DNA of 8,344 nucleotides from Jeotgalicoccus sp052093725 (GCA_052093725.1 JBQDHL010000075.1:1-8344), one strand, 5' to 3'; shown: positions 1 through 6,241, counted from the stretch's first letter. Notes: generated by a model from the sequence alone, not told the origin. Numbers and translations: made by a program.

Positions 1-1241
1 AGATTGAATATCTCGACCGGTATATCGGTCTCGGTAAAGAAAGTATTTTTAAAGAATACCGTAAGCATTACGAGGCATATCAGTCGGTTAAAAAACGTAT
101 AGAAGAGCTTGAGTATAAAGACCGTAACCGTCTGACACAGCTTGAGCTGTTAAAAATGCAGCACGCCGAAATTTCGGCACTCGAGCTGAAAGAAGACGAA
201 GAGGAAGAGCTTGAAAATGAGCTTGAGTTTTTATCTAACTATGAAAATATCCACGGTGCACTCAGCCAGATTAAAGCACTGCTTGTCAGTGAGTATCCGC
301 CGCAGGGCATGCTGTACGATATTAATCAGTCGCTCGATACAGTGACCAAATTCGACGAGTCATATACATCATATAAAGACACGCTGATGGACGCTTATTA
401 TCTCTTAACTGAGTTGAATACGCACGTGTCAAATGATTTATCATCAATTGACTACGATGCTGAACGTCTGAATTCTATTCAGGCAAGATTAAATCAGTTC
501 AATCAGCTGAAGCGTAAATTTACAAAAACATATCCGGGTCTTATTGAATTCGAACAGGAACTGCAAGAAGACATTAACGACCTTGAAAATATTTCACAGT
601 CGTTTACGAGACTGGAAGAAGAGCAGAAAGAACTGTATGAGAAAATGGAGCAGTCTGCGATGAAGCTGCACAAATACCGCGGTGAGCGGAAGCATTTCCT
701 GGAAAGTAAACTCCGCCGCGAGCTGAGCGAACTCGAAATGCCGAATGTGCAGTTTGAAATAAGTTTAAAAGAATCACATTTTAATACACTCGGTTTTACC
801 GATGTCGAATTTTTAATTGCGACAAATAAAGGAGAGCCTTTAAAACCGATGAATAAAATTGCATCAGGCGGGGAAGTGTCCCGTGTGAGCCTTGCTCTCC
901 GCACGATATTCTCAGAATTTGACAGTGATTCGCTGATTATTTTTGATGAAATTGATACAGGGGTAAGCGGACAGGTGGCTGCACGCATGGTGGAGAAAAT
1001 GAAGCTTTTATCGAAACAGCGTCAAGTACTTGCGATTTCACATCTGCCTCAAGCCGCAGCAACAGCAGATCATTTGCTGCATGTGGAAAAACTTGTTGAA
1101 GGTGAACGCACGCATTCAGCTGCATTATATTTAAACTACGAAGATAAAATTGAAGAAATTGCACGCATGATCAGCGGCTCAAAAATAACTGAAGCCGCGA
1201 GACTTAATGCTGCAGAATTATTAAAACCCAATGAAGACTAG
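1..1241 (+). CDS. recN: DNA repair protein RecN, C-terminal part (5' end cut by window)
   Basis: This is an SMC-like ATPase that acts early in double-strand break repair, organising DNA ends in the cytoplasm. The reading frame is open from base 3 and gives about 412 residues. Known RecN proteins are about 555-575 residues, so the Walker A head and the start of the coiled coil lie outside the window. The visible part begins with a long charged, Glu/Lys-rich coiled-coil region (to about base 730). The C-terminal ATPase head follows: ABC signature ASGGEVSRVSLAL from 861, Walker B LIIFDEIDTG near 933-962, and the switch-His segment AISHLPQAA at 1032-1058. The ATG at 156 lies inside the gene and is not a start. 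The last residues, KPNED, are encoded by a terminator palindrome and look like a local extension. The gene is convergent with the DUF2627 gene and overlaps its end by 4 nt. Identification is certain from the signature/Walker B block. Confidence 0.96.
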   Translation, partial: IEYLDRYIGLGKESIFKEYRKHYEAYQSVKKRIEELEYKDRNRLTQLELLKMQHAEISALELKEDEEEELENELEFLSNYENIHGALSQIKALLVSEYPPQGMLYDINQSLDTVTKFDESYTSYKDTLMDAYYLLTELNTHVSNDLSSIDYDAERLNSIQARLNQFNQLKRKFTKTYPGLIEFEQELQEDINDLENISQSFTRLEEEQKELYEKMEQSAMKLHKYRGERKHFLESKLRRELSELEMPNVQFEISLKESHFNTLGFTDVEFLIATNKGEPLKPMNKIASGGEVSRVSLALRTIFSEFDSDSLIIFDEIDTGVSGQVAARMVEKMKLLSKQRQVLAISHLPQAAATADHLLHVEKLVEGERTHSAALYLNYEDKIEEIARMISGSKITEAARLNAAELLKPNED

Positions 1242-1262
1242 TCTTCATTGGGTTTTTTCTTT
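1223..1262. terminator. Bidirectional rho-independent terminator in a perfect 34-bp palindrome
   Basis: Bases 1223-1256 are a perfect inverted repeat: AAAACCCAATGAAGAC, then its reverse complement, meeting at TA within CTAG. In RNA this gives a stem of up to about 15 bp with a tiny loop. On the + strand it is followed by a T-rich tract (TTTTTTCTTTT, 1253-1263). On the - strand the tract is TTTTAATAATT, weaker but usable. It should terminate both recN and the convergent DUF2627 gene. The stop codons of both genes lie at its centre, so the hairpin is largely coding sequence. Confidence 0.9.
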
Positions 1263-1495
1263 TGTTTCATAAAACGTTCCTGAGCACGTTTGTTTTTACG
1301 TTCGCGGTAGAGCAGGTAGCCCCCGATAAACCATATTCCAAAAATAGTCATGATAAGACCCGCAAAAAATTGCAGCGCCGTATATGTAAACGGATCGATA
1401 ACGATACCGAATATACTGTCACGCATCAGTTTTATTCCAACTCCCGCAATAATTCCGGGAACGACCAATATTATTAAAGCGATTATTTTCAGCAT
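1238..1495 (-). CDS. yqzF: DUF2627 family small membrane protein (YqzF-like)
   Basis: The protein is 85 residues and its function is unknown. It starts MLKIIALIILVVPGIIAGVG, a hydrophobic helix at about residues 3-20. It continues with the polar segment KLMRDSIFG, then a second hydrophobic helix at about 40-62 (LQFFAGLIMTIFGIWFIGG). It ends in a strongly basic tail (YRERKNKRAQERFMKQKKK), which is probably cytoplasmic. This matches DUF2627, whose B. subtilis member YqzF, from memory, is also encoded beside the bkd operon. I chose the ATG at 1495 because AGGAG (1503-1507) sits 7 nt upstream. The in-frame ATG at 1522 would add nine residues that include this Shine-Dalgarno sequence. The C-terminal KPNED is identical to RecN's because both are read from the same palindrome. 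The gene is divergent from ptb and shares its regulatory region. The linkage hints at a role in branched-chain metabolism or in the membrane, but this is inference only. Confidence 0.85.
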   Translation of the reverse strand: MLKIIALIILVVPGIIAGVGIKLMRDSIFGIVIDPFTYTALQFFAGLIMTIFGIWFIGGYLLYRERKNKRAQERFMKQKKKPNED

Positions 1496-1502
1496 AGTAA
1501 TT

Positions 1503-1507
1503 CTCCT
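1503..1507 (-). promoter_or_regulatory. Ribosome binding site that sets the DUF2627 gene start
   Basis: On the minus strand the sequence reads AGGAG, then 7 nt, then ATG (1495-1493). This decides for the 85-residue protein over the 94-residue reading from the ATG at 1522. Confidence 0.8.
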
Positions 1508-1520
1508 AAAATTATTTCTC

Positions 1521-1560
1521 AATTATATTATACATCATACTATAGAAAGTAAAATTTATA
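1521..1560 (-). promoter_or_regulatory. Candidate SigA promoter for the DUF2627 gene
   Basis: On the minus strand a perfect -10 hexamer TATAAT lies at 1532-1527, with an overlapping second TATAAT at 1527-1522. No good TTGACA is found at the right distance. TTTACT-like sequence near 1553-1548 is the best, but its spacing of about 15 bp is short. The resulting leader would be about 20 nt and would include the AGGAG site. The region is very AT-rich, so the call rests mainly on the -10 element and its position. Confidence 0.4.
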
Positions 1561-1585
1561 ATTTATGAAACATATATGAAATAAT

Positions 1586-1625
1586 GCGTTGAAATATTCT
1601 TAATAATTAAACATTTTCAATACGC
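1586..1625. repeat. Imperfect dyad in the divergent intergenic region, possible operator
   Basis: The outer arms are GCGT-TGAAA (1586-1594) and TTTCA-AT-ACGC (1615-1625), complementary apart from a 2-nt bulge. Centred between them is an 11-bp palindrome, TTAATAATTAA (1600-1610). All arms share nearly the same centre (about 1605). The dyad lies between the promoter of the DUF2627 gene and that of ptb, which fits an operator for a dimeric or tetrameric regulator. AT-rich DNA makes chance symmetry common, so function is not established. A CodY-like 15-mer with four mismatches (1593-1607) falls inside it. Confidence 0.35.
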
Positions 1626-1657
1626 TTTTCTTTTGCAAAAATTAATTGTATGCTTTT

Positions 1658-1671
1658 TGTAAGGGCTTTCA
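1658..1671 (+). promoter_or_regulatory. Candidate catabolite response element (cre, CcpA site)
   Basis: The 14-mer TGTAAGGGCTTTCA fits the known cre consensus TGWAANCGNTNWCA at every defined position except one (G for C at the central CG). The site is centred about 55 bp upstream of the likely start of ptb transcription, judged from the -10 at 1708-1713. In known CcpA targets a site this far upstream can support activation, as at ackA, or block binding of another activator. The direction of effect cannot be told from sequence. Confidence comes from the close match and its place ahead of a carbon-catabolism operon. Confidence 0.6.
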
Positions 1672-1679
1672 AAAGGGGT

Positions 1680-1713
1680 CTGACAAATGTATTTAGCCAA
1701 AATATTGTATAAT
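1680..1713 (+). promoter_or_regulatory. Candidate SigA promoter of the ptb-bcd-buk-bkd operon
   Basis: A perfect TATAAT lies at 1708-1713, preceded by TG (1706-1707), giving a start near 1720. The -35 is not ideal: CTGACA at 1680-1685 is 22 bp away from this -10. The same CTGACA is 17 bp from an overlapping weaker -10, TATTGT (1703-1708). Either way the leader is short and leads straight into the GGGGAGG ribosome site. No -24/-12 (GG-N10-GC) SigL promoter is visible. The poor -35 is consistent with a promoter that needs an activator. Confidence 0.55.
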
Positions 1714-1719
1714 AATTCC

Positions 1720-1726
1720 GGGGAGG
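1720..1726 (+). promoter_or_regulatory. Ribosome binding site for ptb (GTG start)
   Basis: GGGGAGG followed by 7 nt and a GTG at 1734. This strong site supports the non-ATG start; no in-frame ATG occurs nearby with a comparable site. Confidence 0.8.
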
Positions 1727-1733
1727 CGAATTC

Positions 1734-2639
1734 GTGAATTTTGATGAAACATTACAGAGCGGTTTAAACACCAATGCATCAATTGCACTCGTCAGAGCGG
1801 GCTCACAGGATCTTCTTGATTTAGTCCAGGAGTCAGCACTGGAACACGGTATAAAATGGCATCTTTTTGATGATGAATCAGCGCTGAAAGAAGCGTTCAT
1901 AAAAATGGAATTTGATTACAGCAAAAACGGTGTTATTATCCATCATTGTACTGACGATACAGAGTGCGCTAATGAAGCAGGCAGACTTATTTCTTCAGAC
2001 GGCGCAAATGTGCTGATGAAAGGTCTCATCTCAACAGGTGTTATTTTAAAAGCAGTATTGAATAAAGAATTAAAATTATTGGATCAGAAACTTTTATCCC
2101 ACGTTGCATTGTTCAGTTTGCCAAATTACCATAAACCGGTAATTATAAGCGACGCTGCAATGAACATTGATCCGGATGCAGAAACTAAAATTAAAATAAT
2201 AGAAAACACCATCGCTGTCGCCGGGAAGCTCGGTATTAAAAAACCGAAAATTGCATTGCTTTCTGCAGTCGAAAAAGTGAATGAAAAAATAGCTTCCACT
2301 GTAACTAATGATATAATAGTGAAGGCTCATAATTTTAAAAATGCAGTAATCGACGGGCCGATGCAGTACGATTTGGCAATGTCAAAATCCGCTGCACAGA
2401 TTAAAGGGTACGATTCACCTGTAGCAGGCGATGCAGATATACTTATCATGCCTCATATTGATGCAGGTAACATTCTGTATAAAGCATTGATCACTACAGC
2501 AGGAGCACACGTTGCCGGCATGATTGCCGGACTGAAAGTTCCGTTCGTGCTCACTTCGCGTGCAGATTCAAAAGAAGAGAAGTATAATTCAATTAAATTA
2601 GCAATTAAAATGATGGAACACAACCAGGAGGATGTTTAA
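1734..2639 (+). CDS. ptb: Phosphate butyryltransferase / branched-chain acyl-CoA phosphotransacylase
   Basis: The enzyme swaps CoA for phosphate on butyryl-, isobutyryl- or isovaleryl-CoA, giving the acyl phosphate used by Buk. The product is 301 residues, close to the roughly 299 of B. subtilis Ptb. It belongs to the phosphate acetyl/butyryltransferase family. Family segments visible in order are LMKGLISTG (about residues 94-102), SDAAMNIDPD (139-148), KIALLSAVEKVN, DGPMQYDLAMS, then the late conserved block ADILIMPHIDAGNILYK (about 234-250), and VLTSRADS near the C-terminus. The GTG start at 1734 is chosen from the GGGGAGG site 7 nt upstream and from the family's length. It is the first gene of the operon, with the promoter directly upstream, and bcd follows after a 1-nt gap. 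The placement beside bcd and the branched-chain keto acid dehydrogenase genes points to branched acyl-CoAs as substrates rather than butyrate from fermentation. Nothing in the protein appears damaged. Confidence 0.94.
   Translation: MNFDETLQSGLNTNASIALVRAGSQDLLDLVQESALEHGIKWHLFDDESALKEAFIKMEFDYSKNGVIIHHCTDDTECANEAGRLISSDGANVLMKGLISTGVILKAVLNKELKLLDQKLLSHVALFSLPNYHKPVIISDAAMNIDPDAETKIKIIENTIAVAGKLGIKKPKIALLSAVEKVNEKIASTVTNDIIVKAHNFKNAVIDGPMQYDLAMSKSAAQIKGYDSPVAGDADILIMPHIDAGNILYKALITTAGAHVAGMIAGLKVPFVLTSRADSKEEKYNSIKLAIKMMEHNQEDV
2626..2631 (+). promoter_or_regulatory. Ribosome binding site that sets the bcd start
   Basis: A perfect AGGAGG lies inside the end of ptb. The ATG at 2632 touches it directly and cannot be used. 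The ATG at 2641, 9 nt downstream, is the start. Confidence 0.85.
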
Positions 2640-2640
2640 T

Positions 2641-3738
2641 ATGATTTTCACAGAAATGGAACAGGGCGACTACGAACAGCTGGTATTTTGCCAGGATAAA
2701 GCGAGCGGCCTTAAAGCGATTATATGTATTCACGATACAACACTCGGACCGGCTCTAGGCGGAATCAGATTCTGGAATTACGAGCATGAAGAAGAAGCAA
2801 TTACAGACGTACTTCGTCTTGCTAAAGGCATGACGTATAAAAACGCAGCTGCAGGACTTAATCTCGGCGGCGGTAAAGCAGTCGTAATCGGCGATGCATC
2901 GAAAGATAAATCAGAAGCATTTTTCCGCTCACTCGGACGTTACATTAACAACCTCGGCGGGCGTTACATCGCAGCAGAAGATGTTGGTACAACTGTTGAA
3001 GATATGGATTTCATCTATCAGGAAACTGACTATGTATGCGGAGTCAGCGAAGCATATGGTTCAAGCGGTAACCCGAGCCCATTCACAGCACTTGGTCTTT
3101 TCGTTGCAACGCAGCGTACAGCGAAAGAAGCATTCGGAAGCGACGACTTAACTGGTAAGAAAGTATCAGTTCAGGGTGTCGGAAACGTTGCTTACAGTCT
3201 CTGTAAACACCTTCATGAAGCAGGCGCGGAATTAATCGTTACAGATATTAACGATAAAGCGGTACAGCGCGCGGTTGATGATTTCGGTGCAACTGCTGTC
3301 GGTCTTGATGAAATTTACAGTGTAGATGCAGATATCTTTGCACCATGTGCACTCGGTGGTATTTTAAATGACGAGACAATTCCACAGCTCAAAGTTAAAG
3401 CAATTTGCGGCAGTGCAAACAACCAGCTCTTAGATATTGAGAAGCACGGGAAAGCACTTCAGGATGCAGGCATTGTTTACGCACCTGACTACGTGGTTAA
3501 CTCGGGTGGAGTAATTAATGTTGCTGACGAGCTCGAAGGATACAATAAGGAACGTGCAACAGCTAAAGTTAAAGAAGTTTATAATCAAATAGATAAGATC
3601 TTCACAATTGCTAAAGAAGAAAATATTTCACCGCAGCATGCAGCGGATCATTTAGCGGAATCACGCATCAAAGCAATCCAAAATGTGAAGAGCGTTTATT
3701 CTCAAACTGATAAAAACATCCTTTCCGGAAGAAAATAA
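2641..3738 (+). CDS. bcd: Leucine dehydrogenase (branched-chain amino acid dehydrogenase)
   Basis: This NAD-dependent enzyme reversibly deaminates leucine, isoleucine and valine to the 2-keto acids that feed the downstream dehydrogenase complex, releasing ammonia. The product is 365 residues from the ATG at 2641; B. subtilis Bcd is 364. The substrate domain includes HDTTLGPALGG (31-41) and the glycine-rich catalytic segment GLNLGGGK, with the catalytic-type lysine at 79; Lys67 lies in MTYKNAAAG. AEDVGTTVEDMD (112-123) is also typical. The Rossmann NAD motif GVGNVA is at 179-184, followed by VTDIN, whose acidic residue ends the second beta strand. APDYVVNSGGVINVADE marks the C-terminal part. 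All expected residues are present. The ATG at 2632 is rejected because it abuts the Shine-Dalgarno sequence. The gene starts 1 nt after the ptb stop, and buk begins 2 nt after its own stop, so it is co-transcribed. Confidence 0.97.
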   Translation: MIFTEMEQGDYEQLVFCQDKASGLKAIICIHDTTLGPALGGIRFWNYEHEEEAITDVLRLAKGMTYKNAAAGLNLGGGKAVVIGDASKDKSEAFFRSLGRYINNLGGRYIAAEDVGTTVEDMDFIYQETDYVCGVSEAYGSSGNPSPFTALGLFVATQRTAKEAFGSDDLTGKKVSVQGVGNVAYSLCKHLHEAGAELIVTDINDKAVQRAVDDFGATAVGLDEIYSVDADIFAPCALGGILNDETIPQLKVKAICGSANNQLLDIEKHGKALQDAGIVYAPDYVVNSGGVINVADELEGYNKERATAKVKEVYNQIDKIFTIAKEENISPQHAADHLAESRIKAIQNVKSVYSQTDKNILSGRK

Positions 3739-3740
3739 TA

Positions 3741-4823
3741 ATGAAAAAGTTTATACTTGTATTAAATCTCGGGAGTACAACGACGAAAGTTGCGCTCTTC
3801 CGGGATTTAAATTGCCACATAGTTAAGACCTACTCCCATGACAAGGAGCTAATCAGTCGGGGTATTAGCGAGCAGAAGACAGCACGCTATGACACGGTGA
3901 TTAAGTTTCTTAAAGAGTCTGAAGTCTCGCCGGAAGAAATCAGTATCGTCGCAGCACGCGGCGGACTGCTTCACCCTGTTGAAGGGGGCACATATTTAAT
4001 TAACAGCGATATGCTTAATGATTTATCGTCTGGAAAATACGGCGATCACGCATCCAATCTGAGCGGGATACTCGCAGCAGAATTTGCAGTAAACTACAAC
4101 ATCGAAGCTGTGATTACCGATCCGGTCGTTGTCGATGAGCTCTGTATACAGGCTCAATACACCGGCATTAAAAATGTCAGGCGGACATCTATCTTTCATG
4201 CATTGAATCAAAAAGCAGTTGCAAGAAAGTACGCAGCTTCAGTCGATAAGAATTATGAAGATTTAAACTTAATCGTCATTCATATGGGCGGCGGTATTAC
4301 AGTAGGTGCACATCATCTCGGCCGGGTCATCGATGTAAATAACGGCCTGAACGGCGACGGGCCGATGAGTCCGACACGCGCAGGCAGTATACCTGTAAAC
4401 GGCCTGTTGAAGTATGTGGAAAATCACGAGTTATCTCATCATGATATTAATAAACTTATATCAAAACAGGGTGGACTATTATCTCATTTAAATACTGAAG
4501 ATGTCCGCGGTATCGTCAGTGATATTAATGACGGAGATACAAACAGTGCTGAAATACTTGAAGCGATGGCATTCCAAATTGGTAAGGAAATTGGTGCTAA
4601 AGCAGCGGTGCTGCACGGTGAAATCGATCAGATTATTTTTACCGGCGGGGTCAGCTACAGTGATTACGTAATGAATTTAATTAAACCGTATATTTCATTT
4701 CTTGCACCTGTTACAATTTATCCTGGTGAACTTGAAATGGAGGCACTGGCTTATGGTGCACATATGATAAACCAAGACAAGACGTTACTTAAGACATACA
4801 GAGCGGAGGAGTCACATGTCTAA
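3741..4823 (+). CDS. buk: Butyrate kinase / branched-chain fatty acid kinase
   Basis: The enzyme transfers phosphate from butyryl- or branched acyl phosphate to ADP, making ATP and the free acid, and so completes the Ptb-Buk pathway. The product is 360 residues (B. subtilis Buk is about 363) and belongs to the acetokinase (ASKHA) family. The N-terminal phosphate loop is LNLGSTTTK (residues 8-16). The usual family sequence is NPGSTSTK, so leucine replaces proline here; the motif N-x-G-S-[ST]-[ST]-x-K is still satisfied. RGG with Arg73 corresponds to the conserved substrate-region arginine. The second signature, HMGGGITVGAH, is at 181-191, followed by DVNNGLNGDGPMSPTRAG. FTGGVSYS and ALAYGAHM mark the C-terminal nucleotide-binding part. 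The ribosome site is weak (GGAAG at 3727-3731, 9 nt from the ATG), so translation may be coupled to bcd, 2 nt upstream. The 3' end overlaps lpdA by 8 nt. No inactivating change is seen. Confidence 0.95.
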   Translation: MKKFILVLNLGSTTTKVALFRDLNCHIVKTYSHDKELISRGISEQKTARYDTVIKFLKESEVSPEEISIVAARGGLLHPVEGGTYLINSDMLNDLSSGKYGDHASNLSGILAAEFAVNYNIEAVITDPVVVDELCIQAQYTGIKNVRRTSIFHALNQKAVARKYAASVDKNYEDLNLIVIHMGGGITVGAHHLGRVIDVNNGLNGDGPMSPTRAGSIPVNGLLKYVENHELSHHDINKLISKQGGLLSHLNTEDVRGIVSDINDGDTNSAEILEAMAFQIGKEIGAKAAVLHGEIDQIIFTGGVSYSDYVMNLIKPYISFLAPVTIYPGELEMEALAYGAHMINQDKTLLKTYRAEESHV

Positions 4824-6228
4824 AAATTACGATACAGTAGTAATCGGCGGGGGAACCGGCGGTTATGTTACTGCGATAAAACTCAGCCAGCTCGGCCATC
4901 AGGTCGCGGTTGTTGAAAAAAGTGCCCTTGGCGGAACTTGCTTAAACAAAGGATGTATTCCAACGAAAAGCTTTTTAAAAAGTGCAGACGTCATTAACAC
5001 TATGAAAAATGCAGATCTTTACGGTATAACACCCGCCGAACCATCATTTGAAATTGCGAATATTATTGCACAGAAAGATAAAATTGTTAATCAGATGCAG
5101 GACGGTATTAAATATCTGCTCGATAAAAACAAAGTGGATATTTACGAAGGTACAGCAACTGTGCTCGGACCGTCGTTATTTTCACCGCTTGCAGGAGCAG
5201 TCAGTGTCAGCTATGAAGACGAAGAAAAAGAGAGTGAAATACTCGTTAATGATTTCGTCGTTATCGCTGCAGGCTCTAAACCTGCAGAGCTGCCATTTAT
5301 GCCGTTTGACGGCAAAGTAATTTTATCTAGTGATGACTTAATGTATATGGAAAGCGTCCCTCGGGACATTGCTATAGTCGGCGGTGGTGTAATCGGCGTT
5401 GAATTCGCAACTGTACTTAATTCATTCGGTGCAAATGTCACAATTATCGAAGCGTCAGAACATATACTGCCGACTGAAGATAAAGACGTAGCACAAGCTG
5501 TGCATAAATCACTCACTAAGAGTGGCGTTCAGATTAAAACAGGTGTTAAACTGGAAGCTGAAGGTGTGGATATTAAAGATGACAGCGTCAGCCTGACAAT
5601 TGCCGATGAAGTTTCAGTATTCGGTAAAGTACTCGTTGCAATCGGACGTAAGGCAAACACTGAGCACCTCGGTCTTCAAAACACTAAACTTAAAGTAGAA
5701 AATGGCGTAGTTGAAGTCAATAAGTTCCAACAGACGAAAGAATCCCACATATACGCAATCGGCGATGTCACTTCATCACCTCAGCTTGCACACGTGGCGA
5801 TAGAGGAAGGATTAATTGCTGCAGAGCATATTACAGATAACAATCCTCTCGTCATGAACTACGACAATGTACCAAGATGTATTTATACGTCACCGGAGGT
5901 CGCTTCCATTGGTCCTACCACTGAGCAGTTAAAAGAACAAAATACAGAATTTAAAACACATAAATTACCGCTCTCAGCGATAGCAAAAGCTGTTATTGAA
6001 AACGGTGGTGAGGGCTTTATCAAGTTAAATGTTTCACCGTCAGGAGATATACTCGGTGCTTCAATAGTTGGAGCGAATGCGACAGAACTGATCAATCAGC
6101 TGTCGCTGGCGAAATTCATGGATGCATCAGCACTCGAACTGTCGAGCGCAGTATTTGCGCATCCATCTGTCGGTGAAATTATTAAAGAAATCGGACTCGA
6201 TGCCGAAGGTATCGCAATTCACGTTTAG
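4816..6228 (+). CDS. lpdA: Dihydrolipoyl dehydrogenase, E3 of the branched-chain keto acid dehydrogenase complex
   Basis: This flavoprotein reoxidises the dihydrolipoyl group on E2, passing electrons through a disulphide and FAD to NAD+. The product is 470 residues, normal for the family. The FAD-binding motif GGGTGG is at 11-16. The redox-active disulphide is Cys42/Cys47 in GGTCLNKGCIPTK. The NAD-binding motif GGGVIG is at 189-194, the second FAD motif YAIGD at 313-317, and the C-terminal catalytic pair His449/Glu454 in AHPSVGE (usually HPTxxE). The start is supported by GGAGGAG (4805-4811) just upstream. The gene's first 8 nt overlap the end of buk (ATGTCTAA). Its place ahead of the E1 genes, rather than after E2, matches B. 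subtilis lpdV and marks it as the E3 of this complex, though E3 proteins can serve other 2-oxo acid complexes too. Confidence 0.96.
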   Translation: MSKNYDTVVIGGGTGGYVTAIKLSQLGHQVAVVEKSALGGTCLNKGCIPTKSFLKSADVINTMKNADLYGITPAEPSFEIANIIAQKDKIVNQMQDGIKYLLDKNKVDIYEGTATVLGPSLFSPLAGAVSVSYEDEEKESEILVNDFVVIAAGSKPAELPFMPFDGKVILSSDDLMYMESVPRDIAIVGGGVIGVEFATVLNSFGANVTIIEASEHILPTEDKDVAQAVHKSLTKSGVQIKTGVKLEAEGVDIKDDSVSLTIADEVSVFGKVLVAIGRKANTEHLGLQNTKLKVENGVVEVNKFQQTKESHIYAIGDVTSSPQLAHVAIEEGLIAAEHITDNNPLVMNYDNVPRCIYTSPEVASIGPTTEQLKEQNTEFKTHKLPLSAIAKAVIENGGEGFIKLNVSPSGDILGASIVGANATELINQLSLAKFMDASALELSSAVFAHPSVGEIIKEIGLDAEGIAIHV

Positions 6229-6235
6229 GAAGGTG
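6228..6235 (+). promoter_or_regulatory. Ribosome binding site that sets the bkdAA TTG start
   Basis: GGAAGGTG begins on the last base of the lpdA stop codon and lies 6 nt before TTG at 6242. An in-frame GTG at 6233 sits within this site and is too close to be its start. Confidence 0.65.
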
Positions 6236-6241
6236 AACTTT

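Noticed and set aside
1496..1522. Upstream ATG (1522) start for the DUF2627 gene
   Set aside because: The added residues are encoded by the leader and Shine-Dalgarno sequence, and the family N-terminus begins at MLKIIAL.
1262..1568. Two overlapping + strand open frames opposite the DUF2627 gene
   Set aside because: They are antisense to a recognisable family gene, lack ribosome sites and have no recognisable domain.
1593..1607. CodY-like motif upstream of ptb
   Set aside because: Four mismatches to AATTTTCWGAAAATT in very AT-rich DNA is near background; not called as a separate site, though it lies inside the dyad.
1631..1659. TTTTGCAAAA and CAAAAA/TTTTTG inverted repeats
   Set aside because: Short A/T-run symmetry expected by chance; no stable GC stem, so neither a terminator nor a clear operator.
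1621..1733. SigL (-24/-12) promoter for the operon
   Set aside because: No GG pair is found 10 nt ahead of a GC pair in this region; a TATAAT-type promoter is present instead.
1607..1900. Minus-strand 97-codon open frame across the intergenic region and the ptb 5' end
   Set aside because: The N-terminal half is the complement of ptb coding sequence and the rest is AT-rich promoter DNA; no Shine-Dalgarno or family match.
2632..2640. Upstream ATG start for bcd
   Set aside because: It directly follows the AGGAGG with no spacing; ATG 2641 has a 9-nt spacing and matches family length.
6122..6241. ATG-initiated 40-residue N-terminal extension of bkdAA overlapping lpdA
   Set aside because: The extension is out-of-frame lpdA sequence, has no ribosome site, and makes the protein longer than all family members recalled; TTG 6242 fits length and Shine-Dalgarno placement.
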